Source: Zunongwangia pacifica (GTDB taxonomy: Bacteria; Bacteroidota; Bacteroidia; Flavobacteriales; Flavobacteriaceae). From it: a stretch of DNA of 45,784 bases. Location: assembly GCF_023499215.1 (NCBI RefSeq), contig NZ_JAKHSK010000038.1, positions 1 to 45,784 on the forward strand. Direction: 5' to 3'. Made by a program: the position numbers and the translations under genes. How positions within the stretch are numbered: position 1 is the first letter of the stretch; each line of letters opens with the position of its first letter. A model generated the notes under the pieces. That model made no database searches. It had not been told where the DNA came from and was given only the letters and a program-made list of their open reading frames with translations. Of this stretch, positions 30,772-39,190 are shown piece by piece.

Positions 30772-31869
30772 TTAAAGTGAAGCACTGCTTTCAAAAAGCA
30801 ACAGCGTATTATTGGTCACAATCTGGTCGCCTTCTACTAAACCTTCTTTGATGTAGAATGAATCTTCGTCTTGCGAGAGAATTTGTACTTGGCTTATTCT
30901 TGGGGTACAACGGTCTTCCAACAAAACGGTGTAATAGGCATTGTTGCTAAAAACCACCGCTTTTGCAGGAATATGTGGCGCTTTTTCTTCGGTTTTATTT
31001 TTTACGATGGCTTCTACGCGCAATCCGGGTTTTAGGAAAAGTTGTTTGTTTTCGAGTACGATTCGGGCTTTAAGCACATTGGCTTCGGGTTCTAGCACGT
31101 TAGAGATTCGGTCTATTTTTCCTTCAAAAGTCTTATCGGGATAACTGCTGGTTTTTATGGAAACCGGCATTCCTTCAGCAACCGCATCGATATCGGTCGC
31201 ATAAATATTCACGTTAATCCACACTTCATCTAAATCTGAAATGGTAAATAAAGGATCGCCCTCGGCACCAATCTGCATTCCGGCGGCAATTTTATTATCG
31301 ACTACAAAACCGCTGCGTGGTGCTTTGATCTGAAAAACACCTTTTTCTGGGCTGGCGCTATACAACTGAAGGTTGGTTCGTAGTTTTTCTAAATCTGATT
31401 CCAGGTTTTCTTTTTCACTTTTCGCTGCAATCAGTTCTTTTTCTGAAGCGATACCGTCGTCATAAAAACTTTGGGTAGATTGCAACTGGCGTTTGGCGAC
31501 TTCAATATTGGCTCTTAGCTGTTTAATTTCTGCTTCGATTCCATTAAGCTCGGTACTTTTTATTTCTGCCAATACCTGGTTTTTTTCTACTTTATCGCCC
31601 AACGTAAAATAGGTATTGGTAATAATACCGCCTACTAAACTCACGTAGTTCACAACGGCATTGGGATTGTAGGCTACTACACCGTTTAATCGCAGGCTGC
31701 GCACGACTTTATCGTTGGTGATTTTTAAGGGCTGTAATTCGCTAATTTCTTTTTCTGAAAGGCATTGCTGCGCTGTTTCCTCTTTTTTAGGTTCGTCTTT
31801 GCAACTTATTAAGATGATGGATCCTAAAATAATTAGGACCGGCAATTTTATGTTGTTTAATAATTTCAT
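30772..31869 (-). CDS. Heavy-metal RND periplasmic adaptor (CzcB/CusB-like) lipoprotein
   Basis: The protein has 365 residues with a lipobox at ILISC (Cys23). It contains a lipoyl half (VGGIITNTYFTLGDKVEKNQ), a helical hairpin at about 115-165 (LRANIEVAKRQLQSTQSFYD), the second lipoyl half (IKAPRSGFVVDNKIAAGMQI), a beta-barrel, and a membrane-proximal domain ending GLVEGDQIVTNNTLLL. The HlyD_D23-like layout fits CusB/CzcB. There is no Met-rich N-terminal copper-binding stretch as in CusB, but a Cys lies shortly after the anchor (QQCLSEKE). Its start overlaps the stop of the channel gene by one base. Confidence 0.9.
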   Translation of the reverse strand: MKLLNNIKLPVLIILGSIILISCKDEPKKEETAQQCLSEKEISELQPLKITNDKVVRSLRLNGVVAYNPNAVVNYVSLVGGIITNTYFTLGDKVEKNQVLAEIKSTELNGIEAEIKQLRANIEVAKRQLQSTQSFYDDGIASEKELIAAKSEKENLESDLEKLRTNLQLYSASPEKGVFQIKAPRSGFVVDNKIAAGMQIGAEGDPLFTISDLDEVWINVNIYATDIDAVAEGMPVSIKTSSYPDKTFEGKIDRISNVLEPEANVLKARIVLENKQLFLKPGLRVEAIVKNKTEEKAPHIPAKAVVFSNNAYYTVLLEDRCTPRISQVQILSQDEDSFYIKEGLVEGDQIVTNNTLLLFESSASL

Positions 31870-33188
31870 TAGTTAGGGGTATTAATTTCTAATCCGGTGC
31901 TGTATTTTAATTCTTCTAGATCGTCTAAATATTCTTGCTGATTTTCCAGGATTGTGCGTTTGGTATCGATATAAGATTCCAGAAAATCCATATAGGTAAT
32001 AATGTTGATGTTTTGGAGCTTAAAATATTCGGTATATGCTTCCATCGTCTTATCGACCCCCTCGATATATTCAGCATCGATATCATCAAAAAACTGGGCC
32101 GCTTTTAGAAAATTTTGGTACTTTCTGCGTACTTCTTCGCGTACTTCCAGCAGTTTATGTTGATTTTGGTAATGTTGCTGTTCTACGGCAAATTGGGCTT
32201 TTTTGATGTTTCCTTTATTCCTGTCGAAAAACGGAAGGTCTATAGAAAACCCAACGCCAATAAAATCTCGCATAATATTACCACCGCGATCATAGCCCAC
32301 AGACAGGGCAAGATCTGGTACCGCCATCGCTTTTTCATAACTTAATTCTTGTTGTGTTTGTTTAACTTCTAAATTGCTAAGCACAATATCAGGTCGGTTT
32401 TTTAAGGCTTCTTCCTGTAAATAATTCAGCGTATAATTAAACGGAAGCTGGTAATTATAATCACGCTGAAAAACAGGATGAAAGGAGAGCCTTGTGCCTT
32501 CGGGAAGGTTGAGCATTACCACCAGTTCTTCGTTACGCTCGTTGAGTGTTTTTTGCTCATCAATTAATTCGTCTTTAATACTTAATAAAGACGCCTGCAA
32601 GCGTATTAGCTCGGCCTTATTAACATTGCCCTGATCGTATTGTTTTTGGTAGGCTTTTACAATATTTTCTAACGAAGTAAGCTGGCTTTGCAGCATTAAA
32701 GTATAGCCTTCGTGAAACCGAAATGCATAAATAGATTTCCTGAATTCGGTTTTTAGGCTGAGTAGAAAATCTTCGAGGTAAGCCTGTGCTTTTTGGGCCG
32801 ATACTTTTGCGAGGGCTATTCGTTTTTTACGTTTCCCGGCAGTTTCAAAAACCTGTTCTATTTGCGCTGAAACCTGCCGATACCTCCCAAAGCTTTCGCT
32901 ACCAAAAAGGCTGGGTTGTGCTTCGCCGGTGCGTTTTTGATAATCGGTGGCCCAAAGGTTCATTTCATCGACCGTTAGGGTTGGATTGGGCCAAACTTTT
33001 GCCTGAATAACTTCGGCTTCAGCTATATCGATGGAAAGCTGCTGGGCAAGTAGCGACAGGTTGTTTTTTAAAAGTAGATGCTCGGCCTGTTCCAGATCGA
33101 GCACAAGGGTATCTTGCGTTTGCGCCTGTAAAACGTTGAGGCAACAGCAAAACATTAAGATTAAGGGATTTAGCGTTCTTTTTTTCAT
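31869..33188 (-). CDS. TolC-family outer membrane channel (CzcC/CusC-like)
   Basis: The ATG at 33188 gives the signal peptide MKKRTLNPLILMFCCCLNVL ending QAQ; a start at 33209 would add seven non-signal residues. Two OEP repeats are predicted as long helices (about 30-210 and 230-430). Landmarks are VIQAKVWPNPTLTVDEMNLW, YDQGNVNKAELIRLQASLL and the C-terminal YMDFLESYIDTKRTILENQQ. It would provide the outer-membrane exit for the metal pump. It is the first gene of the structural part, 118 bases after the histidine kinase, with an inverted repeat in that gap that may be a separate promoter element. Confidence 0.88.
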   Translation of the reverse strand: MKKRTLNPLILMFCCCLNVLQAQTQDTLVLDLEQAEHLLLKNNLSLLAQQLSIDIAEAEVIQAKVWPNPTLTVDEMNLWATDYQKRTGEAQPSLFGSESFGRYRQVSAQIEQVFETAGKRKKRIALAKVSAQKAQAYLEDFLLSLKTEFRKSIYAFRFHEGYTLMLQSQLTSLENIVKAYQKQYDQGNVNKAELIRLQASLLSIKDELIDEQKTLNERNEELVVMLNLPEGTRLSFHPVFQRDYNYQLPFNYTLNYLQEEALKNRPDIVLSNLEVKQTQQELSYEKAMAVPDLALSVGYDRGGNIMRDFIGVGFSIDLPFFDRNKGNIKKAQFAVEQQHYQNQHKLLEVREEVRRKYQNFLKAAQFFDDIDAEYIEGVDKTMEAYTEYFKLQNINIITYMDFLESYIDTKRTILENQQEYLDDLEELKYSTGLEINTPN

Positions 33189-33244
33189 TTTTTGATTTCT
33201 TCGGTACAAAAGAAGAAATCAAAGCTTAGAGCCAAATTGAAGCT

Positions 33245-33285
33245 ACATTAAAAACAGGTTAAAGTAGATTAGAATTTTTTAATGT
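33245..33285. promoter_or_regulatory. Inverted repeat between the sensor kinase and efflux genes
   Basis: ACATTAAAAA (33245-33254) and TTTTTAATGT (33276-33285) are perfect 10-bp arms separated by 21 bases. The AT-rich arms, placed about 60-100 bases before the czcC-like ATG, could be a response-regulator binding region or an attenuating hairpin. Confidence 0.35.
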
Positions 33286-33305
33286 GGTGTGATATGCAGT
33301 AGTAA

Positions 33306-34658
33306 TCATTTCGGGAATTGAAGCTGAATTTTTGTAAATTCTTGCGGTTGGCTGGTAATGGAATAGGTTATTTGATGCAGCTGAAAAACTTTTAGCGCAA
33401 TGCTCATTCCCAGTCCGTTTCCCTGAAATCCGGCGGTGTTATTTCCGCGGAAAAAGGGTTGGTTGATATATTTTAAGTCTTTTTCTAAAATCCCGATGCC
33501 GTGATCGAGTATTTCTAAATGCAAGTGTTCTTTTTGTTGAAAAAGCCGAATGTTTACGACTTCTTCTTTAGAAAATTTGGCCGCATTTTCTATGCAATTG
33601 AAAAGTGCCATATAAAGCAGGGTTTCATTTCCTTTAAACTGAAGCACTTCAAAATCTTCCGGTAAAACTTCCAATTTTACCTGAAATTTTTCTTCGCCAT
33701 AAGTTAACGAGAGCTTTTCGATAATTTGCCAGATAATTTCATCGATTCTTAGCTTTTCTTTGTACTGAATTTTTCGGTTAAGATTAGAGAGCGTGAGCAA
33801 ATGTTCTAAAATTTGTTGCAATTGCCGTGCTTCTTGTAAAACCTGGGCCGATGTTTGCCGATATTCGGCATTTTCACGTTCTTTTTTTAAACTAATTTCC
33901 AGCTGATTAATAATTGTGGCCAGTGGCGTTTTTAGCTCGTGCGAAGAAAAATCGACAAAGTTTTTTTGCTGCTCATAGCTGGTTTCGATTTCACTTAAAA
34001 GGTGATTAAAAGCCTGAAAAAGCTCTTCTAATTCGTCTTTAGAACTTTTATAGGAAAGTTGCAGCGGCGTTTTGTTTAAATTGAGGTGACTTACCTGTTT
34101 GATAATTTCCCGAACGGGTTTGTAAGCGAGCTTGGAAAGGTAAGAGGTGAGAAAAATTAAAATCGTCATCGAGATAAAAAAACTAATCGCCAAAATACTG
34201 ATTAGTTTACTTTTCTGACTTTGGATAAGCGGATTAATGGCTTTAACCAGCACGACAAAATCGCCTTGATTGTCTTGGTAAAAAAGGCCGTGGTAGTAAG
34301 TATCATCTTCCCTAAAATTGAGTTCGCCTTTTTCTTTGATAATCTCGATCTTTTCGCTCCAGTCTTTCTCTAACTGTTTTGTGTTGAAGGCAATACGTCC
34401 GTTTTTATTAAAAATACTTACTTCCTGATCGGCACTCAGGTTATAAAACGCATCCTGAATGGGTTGAAATCCTTTTTGTGACAGCTCGTCCCGTTCCAGG
34501 TAAAACATTGCCGATATTTTTGCGGTTCTAGAGAGTTCCTGAAAGAAAATATTTTTTGAACTTCTATAAAAAGCGGTGTAAATAATAAAGGACGAGCATA
34601 GGAAAATGAGCCCGAAAATTAGACTGGTAATAAGCGTTATTTTTTGCTGAATTTTCAT
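33306..34658 (-). CDS. Sensor histidine kinase of the metal-response two-component system
   Basis: The protein has 450 residues. Two membrane segments (about 10-30 and 152-172) frame a periplasmic sensor of some 120 residues. A HAMP-like linker follows, then the dimerisation domain with His240 in FVDFSSHELKTPLATIINQL. The ATPase domain has the N box (FNCIENAAKFSKEE), G1 (LDHGIGI) and G2 (FQGNGLGMSIALKVF). The order of domains is that of CusS/CzcS kinases. The sensor has few His, Cys or Met, so the metal is not evident. Its start overlaps the regulator's stop by one base. Confidence 0.92.
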   Translation of the reverse strand: MKIQQKITLITSLIFGLIFLCSSFIIYTAFYRSSKNIFFQELSRTAKISAMFYLERDELSQKGFQPIQDAFYNLSADQEVSIFNKNGRIAFNTKQLEKDWSEKIEIIKEKGELNFREDDTYYHGLFYQDNQGDFVVLVKAINPLIQSQKSKLISILAISFFISMTILIFLTSYLSKLAYKPVREIIKQVSHLNLNKTPLQLSYKSSKDELEELFQAFNHLLSEIETSYEQQKNFVDFSSHELKTPLATIINQLEISLKKERENAEYRQTSAQVLQEARQLQQILEHLLTLSNLNRKIQYKEKLRIDEIIWQIIEKLSLTYGEEKFQVKLEVLPEDFEVLQFKGNETLLYMALFNCIENAAKFSKEEVVNIRLFQQKEHLHLEILDHGIGILEKDLKYINQPFFRGNNTAGFQGNGLGMSIALKVFQLHQITYSITSQPQEFTKIQLQFPK

Positions 34659-35338
34659 TAATGCTCAGCAATCATATATCCTCTGCCTTTTACGGTATGG
34701 ATAAGTTTGGTTTCGCCTTTAGTATCTATTTTGCTACGAAGGTAAGAGATATATACATCGATCACATTGGTGTAGGTGTCCTGCTGCGTTTTCCAAACGT
34801 TTTGTAAAATGGTTTGGCGGCTTACGACTTCGTTTTTATGTTCGAGTAGGGTTTTTAGCAATAAAAATTCTTTTTGTGATAATTCGATTGTATGGCCGTT
34901 ACGCTCTACTTTATGCGCTTTGTAATTCAGCTTTAAATTATCGCAAAACAAATCTTCCTGAAGCTGTTGCTGGTAATTGTTACTACGCCGATTTAAGGCG
35001 TTGATCCTGGAAATAAGCTCCTGAAAATGGAAAGGCTTTACCAGATAATCATCAGCACCTTTATCTAAGGCTTTAATTTTATCTTCGGGTTCTCCCAGCG
35101 CACTAAGAATAATAATGGGAGTGATCATTTTTTTAAACCGAATAAGTTCGCAAAGCTCGATACCCGAGAGCCCCGGCAGCATAATATCGAAAATAAACAG
35201 GTCCCAGTCTTGCTGAAAGATTAAGTCGCGTGCTTTAAAGCCATCTTGCTCAAGCTGTACAGAAAAACCTTCTTCCATAAGTCCTTTGCTTAAAGATTGA
35301 CCCAGGTGTTTGTTGTCTTCGACTAATAAAATTTTCAT
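34658..35338 (-). CDS. OmpR-family response regulator
   Basis: The protein has 226 residues. The receiver domain (1-115) has the acidic pair in LLVEDN, the phospho-acceptor Asp51 in LFIFDIMLPGLSG and a conserved Lys in DDYLVKPFHF. The winged-helix DNA-binding domain (about 128-224) contains LSQKEFLLLKTLLEHKNEVV, ILQNVWK, VIDVYISYLRSKID and HTVKGRGYMI. It is first in the operon ahead of its kinase and the metal efflux genes, the usual plan for CusR/CzcR/CopR-type control. A candidate -7 box lies 34 bases upstream. Confidence 0.93.
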   Translation of the reverse strand: MKILLVEDNKHLGQSLSKGLMEEGFSVQLEQDGFKARDLIFQQDWDLFIFDIMLPGLSGIELCELIRFKKMITPIIILSALGEPEDKIKALDKGADDYLVKPFHFQELISRINALNRRSNNYQQQLQEDLFCDNLKLNYKAHKVERNGHTIELSQKEFLLLKTLLEHKNEVVSRQTILQNVWKTQQDTYTNVIDVYISYLRSKIDTKGETKLIHTVKGRGYMIAEH

Positions 35339-35372
35339 TACTTAATTCCCTCTTCAATTATTTGGAATAACA

Positions 35373-35380
35373 CAAATGTA
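35373..35380 (-). promoter_or_regulatory. Candidate -7 box of the two-component/efflux operon
   Basis: Read on the minus strand this is TACATTTG (TAnnTTTG), 34 bases before the response regulator ATG. It lies beside the dispersed repeat copy 2. Confidence 0.4.
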
Positions 35381-35394
35381 GTGTTTACAATACA

Positions 35395-35481
35395 AGTAAA
35401 CGACCTCAGGGCAATCCCATGAGGTTGTTATTAGAAAATTATTTTTTTTCGAGGCATCCCTATCCCCATTATCGCGTAAAT
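35395..35481. repeat. Dispersed intergenic repeat, copy 2
   Basis: Partner of 21387-21500, same orientation. It also contains ACCTCA/TGAGGT arms (35403-35425) able to form a hairpin, which are degenerate in copy 1. It is close upstream of the response regulator promoter. The rest of 35482-35669 shows no gene. Confidence 0.6.
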
Positions 35482-35669
35482 TAAAATTTCAAAATTAAGC
35501 TAAACGATTTTATTAGAATAGATGAATGCATTTATTGAAAAATTTAATTCGCTTTTCTTCCCTTCAACAAAGCAAAGAATTTATAAACAATAAAAGGTTT
35601 TAACCAACAATTACCCACGCCTATGCACGTTAGGTATCTATATCGATTGGCATTCATTTAAAACTGAAG

Positions 35670-36357
35670 ATGGAAATAGAAGAAGAAAAATTAGATCATC
35701 CTGTATGGTATTCTTTGCAAGAAGAACATCGTGAACTTTCCGCAGAATACGACAACATAAGATTTTATAAACCAAAGTATTGTCCTTTTGGTGAGTTTAT
35801 AGAGCAAGATAAAACCACAACCGGAATCAATGAATATTCGTTATTAACGTAAGATTTTTATGTAGTTGGAAATAGCCCTGCTTTTAGTAACAACATAAAG
35901 CTCAAAAAAGAATTGGTTTGTCATCAGATGTTACTCAAAGAACCATTTGACCTGGTAATTTCTGAATGTATAACGGAACTTAAAACTATAAACCAAAAAA
36001 TCGATTTAATTAAGCTTGTAAACCTGGTCCAGCCCGGATACTTTAAAGATAATACTTCAGATTTGGGAAGCTATTACGGCATATATAAAGACCATAAATT
36101 GGTTGCTTGCTGTAACAGGTGAGCGAATGAAAATGAATAAATATACTGAAGTAAGCGCCGTAGATACACATCCTGAATACACAGGAAAAGGTTATGCTAA
36201 GCAATTGATAAAGCATACGACCGATGAAATATTTAAGGAAAATAAAATCCCTTATTTGCATGTAGCAGAATCGAATACAGGGGCAATTAAACTTTATAAA
36301 AAGTTAGGTTTTTCAACAAGAAGAAAAATAAGTTTTTGGAATCTCATAAAAAAATAA
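35670..36357 (+). pseudogene. GNAT-family N-acetyltransferase, doubly disrupted
   Basis: Three open pieces join into one FR47/GNAT-like acetyltransferase of about 225 codons. They are the N-terminus (LDHPVWYSLQEEHRELS), a middle (DFYVVGNSPAFSNN to YYGIYKDHKLVA) and the acetyl-CoA-binding C-terminus (VTGERMKMNKYTEVSAV, YTGKGYAKQLIKH, AIKLYKKLGF). An in-frame TAA at 35850-35852 separates the first two. A tandem TTGC duplication at 36103-36110 shifts the frame before the third; removing one TTGC restores KLVAVTGERM. Two independent lesions mean a true pseudogene rather than one sequencing error. The original substrate is unknown. Confidence 0.88.
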
Positions 36358-36390
36358 AAACTGAAACGGGTATTAAAAGTGATTTTAAAA

Positions 36391-36422
36391 AAGAACCGCC
36401 TAAAAAATTTAGACGGTTCTTT
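36391..36422. terminator. Terminator of the SusCD-phosphodiesterase operon
   Basis: AAGAACCG-C-CTAAA and TTTAG-A-CGGTTCTT pair over a tiny loop, with T runs on both sides of the stem. It lies just after the phosphodiesterase stop on the minus strand and may also serve the GNAT pseudogene on the other strand. Confidence 0.85.
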
Positions 36423-36444
36423 AACATCAAAAACAAACACAATT

Positions 36445-37767
36445 TTATCTCGCCATGATCCCGGGATAAGTAACTCCGGTTGCTTGTGGTAAATCCAGAT
36501 CTAATAATTTTGCGATAATTACAGCGACATCTTCCAATTGCATATGCTGTATTTTCTCATTTCTCTCCAAGCCAGCTCCGGCAGCAATAAAGCCGGTATA
36601 GATATTATAGAAATCAGGAAAATAACCGTGCTTCCCTCCTTTTTTCTTCTGAAGCAGTTCTCCCTCTTTATCATTACTAAAAGAAAATCCTTCTTTAGCT
36701 GAAATGGCCAACTTCACCCTTGGGTCGCTTTGCATTTTTTCAATTTCTTCTTTGTCTACCAATCTAAACATTTCTCGCTGCACTAATGGTAGTTTAGCTA
36801 ATCCAGATTTTACGATTTCTATGATCTTTTTTTCCTCTTTTCCCGTTATATGAAGAAATGCAGATCCTCCAACAGAAAAGAAAAAAGCTTTATCGTCTAC
36901 CCCCATATCTTTAAGCCAAAGATTAGGACTTATACTGGTATGTGTACTTACAAAGCCATGGTCTCCGGTTACAATTATCACCGTATTTTCAATCATTCCT
37001 TCACGCTTTAACGCGTCGTAAATTTGTCCTACAACAAAATCTGCACCTGCTATTGCTCTGGAGACTTCTATACCTTCCCTGCCATTAGCATGTTCTGCCC
37101 CATCAAGATTGGGTAGGTGCATACTTAAAAAATTAGGCTTATAATTGGCTAAAATATAGCTAGCGATCCTTCCTAAATTTTGGTCCATCCTTAAAGAAGT
37201 AAGATTATACTCATTTTTAGATAAATCTCCGGTTGCATTTTTAACCACTTCCTCAAAGAGTCCTTTTGGATGAGCATGCTCTGAAGTGGCCTGCCTTCGA
37301 TCTAATGGATCTGTAAAAGACCAAAATTCAGGAATATTATAATCGATATACGGGCTATCTACAGATATAGGCCAGGAAATGGAAGCCGTTTTTAAGTTTT
37401 TCTCTTTTGCGGCCTGCCACAATGTTTGCGCCTTTATTTCGGCAAAATTATAAACCCAACCACCGGGACTACCATCGTCTTTAATTATAGTATTATAATA
37501 GATCCCATGCTGCTCTGGTAAAACACCCGTAATCAATGTGGTATGTGAAGGGTAAGTTACCGATGGGAAAATAGTTCTTACCTCATCGGCAGATACCCCA
37601 TTTTCAGCCAGCATTTTTAAATTTGGTGTTGGCCACTTGCTATCCCTATAAAAATCGGGCCTAAAACCATCTATACTTATTAGCACCACATGTTCTACTT
37701 TTTGTGCGGTTCCTAAAAACGGAAGCATGCACAAACAACTACTTATAAAAAATCTCTTTAGCATCAT
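36445..37767 (-). CDS. Secreted nucleotide pyrophosphatase/phosphodiesterase (alkaline phosphatase superfamily)
   Basis: The protein has 440 residues and a signal peptide ending LGTAQ. The bimetallo site of the NPP family is complete: Asp33 in LISIDGFRPDF, nucleophile Thr71 in FPSVTYPSHTTLITG, Asp222 and His226 in LPNLDGAEHANG, Asp269-His270 in VTGDHGF, and His380 in GGKHGYFPDF. NPP enzymes hydrolyse phosphodiester or pyrophosphate bonds in nucleotides, nucleotide sugars or lysophospholipids at the cell surface. A Thr nucleophile separates it from Ser-type alkaline phosphatases. It follows susD by 6 bases and is the only enzyme of the locus. Confidence 0.88.
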   Translation of the reverse strand: MMLKRFFISSCLCMLPFLGTAQKVEHVVLISIDGFRPDFYRDSKWPTPNLKMLAENGVSADEVRTIFPSVTYPSHTTLITGVLPEQHGIYYNTIIKDDGSPGGWVYNFAEIKAQTLWQAAKEKNLKTASISWPISVDSPYIDYNIPEFWSFTDPLDRRQATSEHAHPKGLFEEVVKNATGDLSKNEYNLTSLRMDQNLGRIASYILANYKPNFLSMHLPNLDGAEHANGREGIEVSRAIAGADFVVGQIYDALKREGMIENTVIIVTGDHGFVSTHTSISPNLWLKDMGVDDKAFFFSVGGSAFLHITGKEEKKIIEIVKSGLAKLPLVQREMFRLVDKEEIEKMQSDPRVKLAISAKEGFSFSNDKEGELLQKKKGGKHGYFPDFYNIYTGFIAAGAGLERNEKIQHMQLEDVAVIIAKLLDLDLPQATGVTYPGIMAR

Positions 37768-37773
37768 CTAATT

Positions 37774-39180
37774 TTAAAAGAATGGCACTACTTCAGGCAG
37801 TGATTTATTCTGGATAATTAATCGGTTAAGGTCTTCAACAATCGTAATGCTTCCATCTTCGGCTACACTAAAATCATCCATAGATTCTGCGGGTAAAAAG
37901 GATGGAATTTGCGGGATCGTATATTCTTCAGATACATTAGGATTATTTAATTGTTCTATTTGAGAAACCGGAAACTTAATTCCAAGATCAGATAAGCGTC
38001 TACCTTCACTTATAAAAATCTCCTGGCGTAAACGATACGTTAAATACAATAAATCGTCTATGGTGCTGGTACTATTAATATCCAATTCGGTTACCTTGGT
38101 TCCAGAGATGGTATGCGCGGCAATTGGTCCTTCCTGACGATTTAAAATATAACCTTCCTGATATTTTCCCTCTTTGGTAAAACGCACCGGCACCGACTGA
38201 TTTGGATAATCTTCCCGCTTCCCGCCATTTCGGGTTTCGCCGCTATCATCGATCATTACCACCGGTCTATTCTTAACTACTTGCAATAATTGCACTAAGT
38301 TAGATTGAGCAGCAGCCAGATCTCCTTTTCCCAAATTTGCTTCTGCAAGGATTAAATAAGCTTCTTCTACCTTTGCTATAGCTACTGTTTTTTGATCTGT
38401 TGCAGGTGTTCCTACTGAATAATATTTAGGGTCTAAAAAGTCTAATCTTGGCAATGGAGCCAGACGGTTTGGTAAGGCATCGAATGTAGCATTTTGCATT
38501 TCGTTAGCGACTCCATTTTGCCCATCAAATTCAACGCTGTAAAGTACCTCCTGCCCAATAAGCTGACTGGCTAGTTGCACAGCATTTTCACGATCCCCTA
38601 AGTTATAATAAGCTCTTGCCTGTAATAGTGTGTAAACCCTATTCATTTCAGCAGAGGTTTCTAAAGCCATTGCTTCATCAAAAGCGACGATTGCATTTTG
38701 GAGCAATTTTTCCCAGGATTCTACTTCTCCATAATTATTTTGTGGTAAACCAATAAATAATTCCCCTCCTAAAAGATCGGCGTAACCCAAACAAAAATAA
38801 AGATAAGCTTCCTGCTCTTTAGTCGATACGGGATCTGCCGGCAATACCACCTCTAACCCATACATGGCCATTGCTCTTAATTCCTGAATATCTGCCTGAA
38901 GGTTGTTTACATCGGTGTCATAATAATCGATCTGTAAACGATCAAAAATCTTACTATACTGCGTGTAATTATTATAGTAATTATCTGATGTAATCGCTGT
39001 GTTGACGGTAACGGTATTGGTGGTTACCGCTAATTGCCTTTGTAATCCCACTACCCAACTGCGCATAGCATTAGGATTTTCAAGATATACTTCTTCAGTT
39101 ACATTTGGATTTTCTACACAACCAACCATTACTAGTACAACTAGCATGGTCATTATGTTATGCCTTATATAAGAATGCAT
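37774..39180 (-). CDS. SusD/RagB-like outer membrane lipoprotein
   Basis: The protein has 468 residues. A lipobox VMVGC (Cys21) is followed by a short disordered linker (VENPNVTEE). The helical TPR-like scaffold of SusD proteins is visible in AYLYFCLGYADLLGGELFIG, LLQARAYYNLGDRENAV and VEEAYLILAEANLGKGD. The C-terminal LRQEIFISEGRRLSDLGIKFP is a hallmark of the family. It forms the lid of the SusC transporter encoded 10 bases upstream and binds the ligand outside the cell. The ligand is not evident; the downstream phosphodiesterase points to a phosphorylated compound. Confidence 0.9.
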   Translation of the reverse strand: MHSYIRHNIMTMLVVLVMVGCVENPNVTEEVYLENPNAMRSWVVGLQRQLAVTTNTVTVNTAITSDNYYNNYTQYSKIFDRLQIDYYDTDVNNLQADIQELRAMAMYGLEVVLPADPVSTKEQEAYLYFCLGYADLLGGELFIGLPQNNYGEVESWEKLLQNAIVAFDEAMALETSAEMNRVYTLLQARAYYNLGDRENAVQLASQLIGQEVLYSVEFDGQNGVANEMQNATFDALPNRLAPLPRLDFLDPKYYSVGTPATDQKTVAIAKVEEAYLILAEANLGKGDLAAAQSNLVQLLQVVKNRPVVMIDDSGETRNGGKREDYPNQSVPVRFTKEGKYQEGYILNRQEGPIAAHTISGTKVTELDINSTSTIDDLLYLTYRLRQEIFISEGRRLSDLGIKFPVSQIEQLNNPNVSEEYTIPQIPSFLPAESMDDFSVAEDGSITIVEDLNRLIIQNKSLPEVVPFF

Positions 39181-39190
39181 AATTATAAGT

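Noticed and set aside
35403-35425. Hairpin in repeat copy 2 considered as an integron attC site or terminator
   Set aside because: No attC core sequences are present and there is no T run at the right place for a terminator; kept only as part of the dispersed repeat.
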